DNA of 64,000 bases, taken from contig NC_071332.1 of the NCBI RefSeq assembly GCF_010183535.1, positions 7,812,001-7,876,000 of the forward strand, read 5' to 3'. The stretch comes from Caenorhabditis remanei. Its lineage: Eukaryota; Nematoda; Chromadorea; Rhabditida; Rhabditidae. Both the position numbers and the translations under genes were made by a program. Below, piece after piece: positions 12,060-23,100 of the stretch (within the stretch, counting starts at the first letter, position 1; every line of letters starts with the position of its first letter). The notes below the pieces were generated by a model that had not been told where the DNA came from, ran no database searches, and was given only the letters and a program-made list of their open reading frames with translations.

Positions 12060-12419
12060 TTAGATGAGCATTGAGATGGCGATCGGAACCATTGAGAGCA
12101 GCACAGTTGTTGTATGAGTGGATTTTGTTGTTGTGGCTGAAAAATTGTATTTTTATAACTGATGCGTTGTCTCAAGTCAAATAAACTCACCAACAGTAGT
12201 TGTAGAAACGTCAACTGAAACAGTTGAGTTGTCAGTTGGGAGAGCAGAAGTGCTGGTTCCGTTTGAAACTGTTGGGTTAGGTTGAGCGGAGGAAGCAGCT
12301 CCTGTTGCTGGCGCTGCGGTGCCAGTTGATGTAGCACCAGATGTGGAAGCGGAATTCTCAGCAGCCAGCGCACAGGAGACAGCAATGAAAAGAGCGACAA
12401 AGAGAACTTTGGAGACCAT
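12060..12419 (-). CDS. Small secreted Thr/Ser/Ala-rich protein, copy 2
   Basis: Two exons (12191-12419 and 12060-12136, minus strand) join to 101 residues. The signal peptide and the C-terminal portion (from SNGTSTSALPTDNST to the hydrophobic tail) are almost the same as in copy 1. The middle low-complexity part is shorter by about 33 residues, showing repeat contraction or expansion since duplication. The role is unknown; it is probably a secreted or surface glycoprotein. Confidence 0.7.
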
Positions 12420-12475
12420 CTTGAAATAAGAATAACGGTGTGAGTGTTAACTGTCTTTTTCACAACCACCCAGTC

Positions 12476-12485
12476 TTTTATATAG
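12476..12485 (-). promoter_or_regulatory. TATA box of small secreted gene, copy 2
   Basis: CTATATAAAA on the minus strand, at the same spacing from the ATG as in copy 1. Confidence 0.65.
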
Positions 12486-12610
12486 AAAAAACACGGAACA
12501 GAGAGCAATATGTTAGTAGAGTAATCTTAATAGAATGGAATGGGCGGGGAAGGGTTCAGACGGTTTCATATAGGTAACATAAATATATGTGAGTAATCAG
12601 AAGTAGGCAG

Positions 12611-13398
12611 GTGATAGAATAATAATCAGGTTAGATTTTGGATAAAACACTTCTCGAAGCACGAATATTTTGGATAGGAGTAACGGATGAAGGGGCGAAT
12701 GATCCTTTGACAAAAAGGTGTTTTATGGATTGTCGAATCTAAAGAAATAAAAAGAAAGTAAATGAGAGTTCTAGTCTGTGTGTGTGTGTGGGAAGATGCC
12801 ACCCTGTTTTTCTTTGTTTTTGAGAGGAGGAAGCTCTAGAAAATTATGTAAAGAAATGGCTTCGTTCCTTTAAAGAAGATTCTCTCGCGTTTCAACATTT
12901 TCATAAACTATAAAGTCTGTAAAGCAATCGACTTATATTCTAGAAAAGTAAAAACTTAGAATGGACCCGATTCCTACTAACAAGTAAGTACCAAGTAAAA
13001 AATAAACCTGCTCCGCCATTTTCGGATTATAACAAAAGTGTGAGATTGATTGAGATTCTGAGTTATTCGAAAGCAGTTTTGTTCTTGCCAACTTTGTTTT
13101 TCTTCTTTGTGTGTATTCAATTATATTTTTCTCAGTTATAGTTCCTGTTTTTCTGCTTTTTCTCTGTTACATGATTGTCGTCATTGAGAAAAATAATGAC
13201 CAGCGAAGGAAGAACTTTGGGCGAGGTCTAGGAATTTTCAAAAAATGATAACGAATTTTTAATTGATGACTAACAAGTTTAATACGAACTATCATCTTCC
13301 TTACTTTCGTTACGAAACATCTGAAATTTTATTGATCGGCGCACTTCCTTTGAAGTATTTCGATACTTTCGAGAAAATAAACCTATCAGTGAATTCCT
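12611..13398. other. Intergenic, nothing recognised
   Basis: AT-rich sequence with a short TG run near 12780. No supported gene. Confidence 0.4.
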
Positions 13399-14753
13399 TC
13401 ACACCTTTTTCATCCCTTCCCATAATAGGAATGTTCTTCCGTCTCTTATCAGATTACTCACCCGTTTGCTGAAAATAATCAAAACATATGGAGTCGTAAG
13501 AGTGAGCAGATCGTTTGCAAATGGACTCAATACTTGCCCAATTCTGCTGATTAATAATAGTTTCGATGGATCTACATCCGCTGAGATCTTGTTTATTGTC
13601 TGAAAATAAGAAGACAGTTTTCAATTCTTTACTGGAAAAAACCAACCCCAATGCTGAAAGCCGCAATTTGAAATAAAAAAGTGACGAACGAAACCAAGAA
13701 TAAGCGATATTCACTTTGTTGTCGTGTCTGTTGACTGTACTTTGAAATTCTATACCAGCAAAGGGTATTCACGAAAACGCTTAGAATTATTGTGACAATC
13801 ATCCATACGATTAAAGCAGAGTACAAAAAAGATAAATCCGCATGAGTTCTTGCTACATAAGTGTCCGATAATGGATTGTATTCAACGTATGCTGGATGAG
13901 CAATCATTGGATAAGTAAATCCCAGAGGCAGAACACAAAGAATACCTATCATTATATATGTCCCATAGTGCCAAATCTGAAAGTACTTTCCGTCCAGAAA
14001 GAAGACTTTGAGGCTTCTAATGACTCACTTTAGTGTAGCTTTTCTGCATAAAAATAAGTGTGTAACGGTTGAAAGACGTCAGCAAGACGTTTGTATAGCT
14101 CATGAATCCCAGGTGATATTGGCAAAAAAAGAATAAGTTATACGGGAAGGCAGTGGTGGAGGTTTTGGAGAGAGAGTCGAACCAAGAAGATAAGAAACAT
14201 TCTTTACAGGTACTTGCTGGAAGTCGTCCGGTGATATAAAAGTTCCAATACATCCACATATTCTGAAAAAAAGTTGTTCATTGTGATGCATGACTATCCA
14301 GTATTCTTAAAAACGGAAGATTAGGTCTTCCAGAACTTTTAACACATTGTTCACAATTCTGTACTCCATTATATTTATGAAACTTGGTCAGCTGAGCTAT
14401 TGAAATCAGAACGAACATAACAGTGATTTGTGATTATAATCTAGCTGTCTACATATGACTGCAGTATGAGCTAACTGATTGAGTTATAAAAGTATTAGTC
14501 AGTACGAATCAAGAACATCAGAAAAATTTGATCTCCATAGTTATAAAAATACGAACACAGAAATTACAGTAAAACTTACAAAAATAAATTGATAAATGTA
14601 GAGTTTGAAGAAATAATTATCAAAATGTTTCCAATGTTTGATCAGGAAAACAACAGTGAGAGTATAAATTATTGTAGAAATAGTTCCATAGATGAATTGA
14701 GTAATAAGAATACCAGAGAGCATCTGTAAATCAACATCCATTTCCAGATACAT
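13399..14753 (-). CDS. Seven-transmembrane chemoreceptor, srg superfamily (srv/srg-like)
   Basis: Probable G-protein-coupled chemoreceptor of nematode sensory neurons. Four exons (14580-14753, 14029-14262, 13647-13976 and 13399-13599, minus strand) join in frame to 312 residues, the usual size for the family. Hydrophobic segments are spaced as in 7TM proteins. Family-like features are WKHFDNYFFKLYIYQF in TM2, a SFNRYTLIF motif after TM3, WYRISKYSQQTRQQSEYRLF before TM6 and the final NDLLTLTTPYVLIIFS helix. An alternative start is the ATG four codons downstream. Assignment to srv versus srg is by feel. The last exon is read in a different frame from its longest open frame; the frame was chosen because only it gives TM7. 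Confidence 0.75.
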
Positions 14754-17010
14754 CAGGAAAAGACCAATATGTTACAGTGAAAGTGAATTGAGGAAGAAAA
14801 CAAAAATGTGAAGAAGGGGAGAATTGAATTTGTGCCCAATTAGAGTCGGTCTGATCTATTGAAAGCAGATTTCAGTCTGGAGACCACTCGAGGGAGAAAA
14901 AAGAAGAAAGGTGTAATTTAGGGGAGTACGTCTAGGAGGATATTCACAGAAAACGTCATTTAAAGAAATTCTACAATCAGGATAACAATACTCGCAAATG
15001 ACGTCTAGAATTTATGAATCGAACATTTGAGAGTTAAAGATTGTCAAGTGGAATCCAGGAAGTCATTTATCAAAATGAGATGCTTGAGTTAAAAAATAAA
15101 GCCTTATCGAGTTTTTCTAATCAAAAATTTCCAGTGAAGAGAAACTCAACTCCGTGAGATGTTCTGTTTTGACTCCGTGCTTGATGTGATACAAGTTCAA
15201 AAATGAGTAATCAGTGAGAAATGTTTTATGATCCTTCAAATGTTTGTAAAACTCTGAAAGACTCTCACGACTGACTATAGATTGGCAAAAATTAGAATTT
15301 ATATTGTAAAAATAGACAGATCAACTCAATAACGAGCAATAAATGTGAAATGACAACTTGAATATTCTAAAATAACACATAAGTGCAAAGGCGGCGTTTA
15401 GATTTTGCATACTCACCCACGTAAATCTGAAATCGTTGTGGCCAGACAAATTAGATGGTTTGGAAAAAAGGAAGTGATCAAACAGAATAACTGAAAACAA
15501 TTTGCAAAAAGTTTGTTTAAGAAACCAAGTTTAAAAAACAATGAAAACATGAAAACCGGGAGCTGATGACCAAATCTCTATGAAATATAGTTTGAAACCT
15601 TCCAGTTTAGCGAGATTCCAGCGCCGAAGGACTAGCCAAGATTCTACAGAAAAGCTATGTGATTAGTACCATTTAGACTACACATTCTGAAAACTCGATC
15701 ATTTTGAATCATTGTTTAAGTCTCCTAGAATTGATGCGATGAACAAATTTTTATTGAAATTACGCAGATAAACTAGAACCTTGCTTCTTTTTAAAATAAA
15801 TACCTGTTAGTTCTTTTCAAATCACAGTGGTGACGTTCAGATAAAAGACTTTCAAAAATCGAGTGAACAGAAGTCTCATTTTTTTCATTTAATGAGCAAA
15901 AACCGGGTTGAAAGTTTCAAACACGGCATGAGTTTTACTCTGTGTGTTCTCATTTCCTCTTTGTTCCAAATTTGTAATTTTCAAACAAAAAACTTCTTGA
16001 TGTTTTGGCTCGTTTGCATTTCCGTTTTCCTTCTGTTTATTTCTAGCAAAACACATCGATTCGAAGTTCTGACCGCCCGGAATGTAATTTGACCCATGCA
16101 GTTGTTTATGTGCATGAGCCGAGTTCGAATCCACCAAAAATCTGAATTTGCGCCTAATTGCGTGATTCGCGTTTAGTAGTGTAATACACGCGAATAGTTC
16201 TCCCAACATCCATGTATCCTCCTCTCCCATTCCAAAACTACTGGCTCGTCTCATTGAGTATGAACGGGTAAAATAGAGAGACACAGAGAAAGACAATGCC
16301 AATATGCATAGACGATGAGTAGTGAGAAGAGAAGAAGGGGTGGGGAGAGAAGATTCGGGATGGCACGACCCACTGCTGGATTCATGGATTTCCGCATTTC
16401 CGACGTTTCATTTCGAGAAGGAGAGGAGTGGGGGAGGTGGTCTCTGGCTATTACGGTAGTACTGAATGAAGTGTCTTGTTTACGAGTCCAAACGTTTGGT
16501 GTTCTTCTTTTGATGTTTTCGTTTGGTCGAGCTGGTTTCAAGAGAGATTTTATTCTATATAATTTTAATGGCATATGTCATTTTACAGCGTTTACGTTTT
16601 CATATATACCCAATCTCAAAACAACTCATTACCAACTGATCCATTGGGATCAATTTCTGCGTATCTCAGTTTTGCCTGACTGTCTTTACCAGGCTGCTCC
16701 GATGAATGTTTTTGTGGTCGTTCTTATTCTACCTAATATTTGACTAAAAACTGAAACATTATACTTGTACTGATCCTTCCATGAATGTGAACCGCTTTGA
16801 GCTATCAGGAATTCAACTGATGCAGCTCATCATGAGACTATCCCTCCTTTCAAAGATTCTGCAAATTCAAAGCCTTATTTTTATTCCTTTCTGAACGTCT
16901 TCAGATTTCTCGCAACATTCAAAATCATTACACCACACATTGTTTTATCTCACATACATACGTTTCCAATATCGTTTTCTTTTTCTTCCTCTATTTTTTT
17001 CCTATTTTTT
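14754..17010. other. Intergenic, no supported gene
   Basis: Opposite-strand open frames at 15889-16302 and 16251-16743 overlap each other and show no splice pattern, domain or signal peptide. They look like chance frames in a region of locally higher G+C. The right part is the upstream region of the multi-Kunitz gene. Confidence 0.4.
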
Positions 17011-17017
17011 CTTGCAG
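17011..17017 (+). promoter_or_regulatory. Trans-splice or 5' UTR acceptor of the multi-Kunitz gene
   Basis: CTTGCAG preceded by a T-rich tract, 99 bp upstream of the chosen ATG, with no obvious upstream coding exon. Likely a spliced-leader acceptor or the end of a 5' UTR intron. Confidence 0.4.
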
Positions 17018-17116
17018 AATTCAAAGAAAAGACCACCTAATGGGTATACTTTTCAACTAACCAAAAAGGTATTTCAACCCTCTCCAGACAACTATTCCCA
17101 AAATAAGTTACTTCAG

Positions 17117-20100
17117 ATGTATTTCCTTCTTTTATTCCTTCCTTTCGTTTTCTCTGCCGGCAGAGATCTCGCTTGGTATTCTTCCAACACTGGACTCGGT
17201 GCATCCTCTCATTCTGTCATTCATCCACCACTACAAGCTGCAACTGCCATTGACTTTTGTCAGGTTTGTTGTCGTTTCTCCATGTTTTTTCTTATACTTT
17301 TTTGCTACACTTGTCATCGCTCAATCGCATTTTCCAATGTAATCCCTCGGGAGGACATCTGACAACTCAACTAGCAAGCTGAACTTTTGTCGAACAAAAG
17401 TTTTCCCAAAAACTGCGAAACGTTTAGAAAAACATGACGGGGAAATGCGAAATTATGTAATTCAATCAAGCATTTTCTGTGTTTTTTCAGTTGCCAGTCG
17501 ACACTGGAAAGTGTTCTCAACAACTCGTACGCTATTATTATGACGCGAATGTCGATGAATGCAAACGATTCACTTTTTCGTAAGCAGTTTCTCCCGAGAA
17601 TTGAACCCATAAATCACACGGTTTCCAGAGGTTGTGGAGGTAATTCGAATCGATTCATGAGGAGGGCGCATTGTCGGAACAGATGCGTGAAACAACCTAA
17701 TAAACTGGAAGTTCAAGAATTGAAGCATCGGAGAACAGTGACGACAACAACGCCGACACCTCTGAAAAAAGTTGAAGAGACTACAGTGGAAGAGACAACG
17801 AAAAGGCAACCAGTGACAGTTCCAGTAAAGAAAGTTGATCTAGTACAGGTGTGTTTCAAGGATAGCAATAAAATTTCGTTAACCATGTCAGCCAATAAAA
17901 TTCTCTGATTCATCCGTTCAGACAATTATAGCCAAATTCATGTCGTTTACTACTCACTTGTAAAACTTTCTTATTTCTTCTTCTGAAGTTTTAAACAGTT
18001 TAGCGAAGACGAGAATGATTCTGGCATATTACAATCAGTTAGAATTACATAAATCGTCAATATCTTCTTGTTTTATACCTGAAAATCACTATATTTTCAG
18101 TCTGGCCATGAAAATGGATTATGTCAAGACTGTGACCCACTCTACGGAAAATGTATTGACGGAAAATGTGGATGCATGAAAGGGTTCCGCTCACTGGGAA
18201 AAGTCTGTATTGGTGAGTATCCTTTTCCCATTATAAATGCAACATTTTCAAACGAAAGATGCACTTTTGGCAACATTTCTGATATCTCATTTGATATGAA
18301 TAAGACTAAAACAAGGAAGCAAGTAAAACTTTAAGTTACATTTCGAAACAGCAACTTTCTTCTTTTTTGTTCTCCAGATCTAAATGAATGTGATAACGGA
18401 GCGGTTTGTGGTCCGAATGCGAGATGTGTCAATGAAGTTGGATCGTTTCAATGTGTTTGTGATGCTGGTTTTAGTTCTGATGGGGATTGTAAAATCGGAC
18501 AAGAGGCATGTTTGGACGAATTTGATGTGAATTTGACGGAAGAGGATTGCAACAATGGAAAACAGGAAATCAAGTGAGAAGTGATAAGGGTATTATATGA
18601 CATGGAAACGGTGTTTAGGTACTACTATGATGCCGAGGCTGTAAAATGCAAACAGTTCTTCTATGGTGGATGCAAAACGAAATCTAGAAACTTTTTCGCT
18701 GATTTGCAGGTTAATTGAGTTGATAGAAATTTTAACAGTTTTTTCTGGTGAATTTCAGACCTGTGACATTGTATGTGTATCCAATCAAAGAGATTACCTT
18801 GAGTCAAAAGGTCATTCTCTTCATCATCCATCTCATCAACTCTCTTCTGACACCTCCGGAGGGAACGAACTGAAAAGTGATCACTCAAAAAATAATCCTC
18901 AAAATATACAAAAAAAATTGAAATTACAGGTAATCATTTTAAGATCGACTTATTTTCGTCTCCATCGTCACCAGTTCGACCCGACCGCCCGTTATCAGCT
19001 GCTGATTGGCCATTGAAACCAGTCACTTTGAAACCAGCTCTTGACATTGACTTCTCTCAGGGACATACGAAATCAACAGATGAGAAACTGGAAGAAGCAA
19101 AGAATGCGGAGAAACTGGTGAAACAATTGACACCAGATCATAGTGAGAATCAGAAAAACTGGTTTTTAAATGTCCAGAGTTGTAATTTCAGATATTTGTG
19201 ACCTGAAATTCGAACCAGTTCTTCGTGAAGAGTGCATTTCTGCAGAGTGGGCTGAGAAATTCTTCTGGAACTCTGAGTTTAGGGTACCTAGTTCTCGCGA
19301 ATGAGTGATTTAGCAGTTTTCTGTTTTCAGGATTGTGAGCCATTCTGGTATGATTCTTCGTGTGATCCACGTGACAGAGCAGGCAAAAATTTTTTCGAAA
19401 CATTTGATGATTGCAAGAAGAAGTGTGATGGGGTGCAGTCAGAATATGTGACTCCTGTTGCAAATGCTGAAAGTGAGACTGAGAAAGTAGAAGAAGAAGA
19501 AGAAGAGCAAACAGAAGAAGAGACAGTTGAAGAAGAAGAAGTCACTCCTTCAGAAACTACTACAACGGCACCAGAAGAAGAGAATGAACAACATGATTTT
19601 TTCTTCAAGGTGAAGCCACAAAACTATTTGGAAGACGTATTGAGTACTGAGAAAGAAGATGGAGTGAAGCATAATGGGTTCAATCCAAATGAGTTTTTGA
19701 AAAATAATGTTGAAAAAGTGAAAGGGGAAGAACCCAAGAAAACCATTTCAAAACCAGATGATGTGAAAGAAGAAACAGAAGATAAAATTGAGCATGATAT
19801 TCTGGATAACTTGAAAAAAGAAGGAGTCATCGAGAAAATACTATCAACACCAACAACTTGCGAATTAGAATATGATGCTGATCTTCGAAATGAATGTTCC
19901 TCTGCTGACTGGACAGAGCTGTTTTATTGGAATGAACAATTCAAGGAATGTGAAGCATTTTGGTATGATTCCTCTTGCGGTGATCCAGATTACGAGAAGA
20001 AGAATTTGTTCAAGAGTTATGAAGATTGCAATAACAAATGCGTTAAGAAAATTGGTGGAACTGTGAAAAGTGAGAAAACTTATTATAGTCTGAATTACAC

Positions 20101-23100
20101 AGTTAGAGAACTTGCAGAAACTGATCCAACCACTACTACAGCCGCTTCTACAACTACAACAACTACAACAACCACGACACCAAAATCTACAACGCCTTCA
20201 AGTTTTTTGGAAGTAACACAACGCCCGAGCTATAATCAGAATAATCCATTAAACCTCATTCTGAACAGTCAGTTGATTTTACTTTTGCATTCTTCAATAT
20301 TGTTGTTTATTCAGAAGCATTGAAACCTGATGAATCTTCTGAACTTCCTGAGAAATTCCCTCCGAATCATGAGAAGACTTTTGTCAATTTCGCGATCAAA
20401 TCTGAAGTGACAGCGACCACGAAATTCGACAGATTGAAGTATATGGCTGAGTTTAGAGTGAGTGGAATATCTCAACTGGAGATATAAAAGTCACATATTC
20501 CAGAAGAAACTTCTGGCTTTACCGGATAACTTCTCTACGTCAAGTAAACCAACTTTACCTACTTCCCCGCCTACAACCACTACAGTGGAGCCATCCACTG
20601 AGAAAATCACAGTTTCTGAAACAGAAAAATCGACGACCCCTGAGAAACCAACAGAAACAACAACTACAAGTTTTGAAGATTTTGTGGAAGCCGAAAAGAA
20701 GAAAACTCTAGAAACAATCGCACTTCTTGATCGCCCAGAGGATCTTTGTGACGAGCCTTTACATCCAAAACTAGAAGAAGATTGTAAAAATGATCAATGG
20801 GAAATCAAGTGGTTCTTCAATTCTGATCGTGGAGCATGCAAGTCATTTTGGTACGGAGGATGTGAAGTTGAAAGCAGAAACTTCTTCCCCGATCATGCAG
20901 TATGTCGTTTATTGTTGAAGAGTATTCAATTCATTTATTTCCAGAACTGTCGTCATACATGCTCTCACAAATACGGATCACCGATTAGTTTCTCTTCAAA
21001 AGTATACATTCCACCTGGTCAACTGAGTACTGTCGCCACTCCTCGTAAAGATCGTTTGACTACAAGCTTGAAACTCACTTATCCCCATTCTGAAGACCTT
21101 TTCCCTGATCAGAACCAAATAACAGTGGTGGAATTGGATGGAAATTTCCATCGCGTAGAAGAGCAGGAACGTCTCCGGCTCTTGCCAACAAAAACACTCA
21201 AGCCAAAAGGCACAGCTCCTCCTGCTCCAAACATTGTTAATGTGTCAGAAGGAGACAAGTCGGAAATCGAACCAGCTTTCTATAGTCATATTGATCGAGT
21301 TGTTCATGACATGAAAACAGGAGGTCATCCAGATTATGCGAAACCAGAAGAGTTTGTCAGAAGAATAGAGGCAGCTAGCAATGACTATATCAAGTATGAT
21401 TTCCAAAAACCAGATGTTGTCACAATCGTCGATAAGTCACCACCAACTGTGCCAACCTCAAAGTTCGAAGTTCCACCAAAGACAACTCTTAAATCAGAAC
21501 CAACACATCGAACACCAACCACTCGCTCAATAAACGATCCATGCGACGATGAATACGATCCTAAATGGGATGAAGATTGTCTAGGAGACTCATGGGTTGT
21601 CAGAAGTTATTATGATCCAAAAGCAGAAGCATGCAAAGCGTTTTGGTACGGAGGATGTCACACGAGCAGCAGAAATATCTGGTTTGACAAGGAGGTAGTT
21701 TGGGATTGTAAAAAAGATGTGCTTCATGTAATACTTGTGAAGTTTTGCAAGACCTAGGTATGCGTAGTTTGAGATAACTCACATTATTTGTTACAGACAT
21801 GCCGTACTTCTTGTGCTCACAAGTTCCCTACTGACACTCCTATGATTGGAGGTAACTTTAGCCTGCCTATATCTACTTATCATTCTGTTTCCTTCATTTC
21901 CTAGGATCAAACCTTGATCAGTCAACTGAATCTGCCACATCATCTGCGGAAATTCAAACATCACCCCCATCATCGTCTTCATCTTCTTCATCTAACACGG
22001 TAATTTTCGTTTCGAGATCCGCGCATTTGGTGCCCGCTGCCTCAAAACTATCGAGTCCAATTATTCTGAAAATAAAGGCACTCGTCTCGTCGGAGCATCG
22101 ATTCAAAGTGGATCTCGATCAGAAGTTCGCTGACATCAAAAGGGAACACGAAGGAAGAGAGGATTTGGAATACTCAAAGCTGACACAACATCCAGTAACC
22201 GTTGCAGGTGAGTTCTTCGGTGAGTTGACGATGGAGATGCTAGATTTTTACAGCGGACTGTTTGGATGCTTTCAATCAGAGTCTCTCGAAACCCTGCGGA
22301 GATGGAAAAACATGGAGTAACAGGTTTGTCAAACGTTCTAAAACTTTTATGATTTCCTAATTCAGATACTATTACGATAAAGACACCCGTTCCTGCCGAA
22401 TGTTCTGGAGTAACGGATGTTTTACCCCTTCCAAAAATAACTTTGATGATTTGGAGACTTGTCAATGGAAATGTGAAGGAAGGCACCCACAGCCTGCTGG
22501 AAGTGAGTTGAGACGTTTCTGAAAAATTTCATCCAATCTGTTTTCAGAATCTTGTCTCGATAAATTCGACGAAAGATATCTGGAAGATTGTAGACATGGA
22601 GAATTCACAAACAGATTCTATTTTGATCATGATCGGAAGAAATGCGTGGCTTTCCATTGGGGAGGTTGTCAATCAAAATCTCAGAACTTTTTTGCTGACA
22701 TGGGTGTTTGTCAAGACTTGTGTGAATCACCACCCAGAGAGCTGACACGTAAGTTCTTTCAAGAACCAGAAAATTTCATATCAAAATTTCAGAAGCATGT
22801 ATACAACCGTTTGACAAGAACTATGAGAACTCATGTTCTTCTGAAAAACCACAGCAATACTACTACTTCGATCCATCATCTGGAATCTGTAAGATGTTTT
22901 GGTTTGGAAACTGCAAAGGAGAAAACGAGAACATCTTCAGTACTCTAGAAGCATGTCAATGGATTTGTGAAAGGAAGCGAGAAGAGCGAAAACCAGGTAC
23001 TTACTTATTATCTATTGAGTAAAAATCCAATATATTTAGCAATCTGTGCCGACAAATTCGACCAAAAGTATACTGAATCCTGTGGAAACTCGCAGTGGAC

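Larger units (their letters stand above)
11670..12610. repeat. Tandem segmental duplication, copy 2
   Basis: Second copy of the segment of about 1 kb described at 10370-11410, including the small secreted gene, its TATA box and shared downstream sequence. Confidence 0.85.

Noticed and set aside
15889..16743. Overlapping opposite-strand frames of 107-142 codons
   Set aside because: No splice pattern, no signal peptide or domain; likely chance in a region of locally higher G+C.
18930..18974. Intron between 18930 and 18974 in the Kunitz gene
   Set aside because: Using the donor at 18930 breaks the frame; an AT-rich 53-nt intron 18877-18929 restores it and leaves the total coding length divisible by three.
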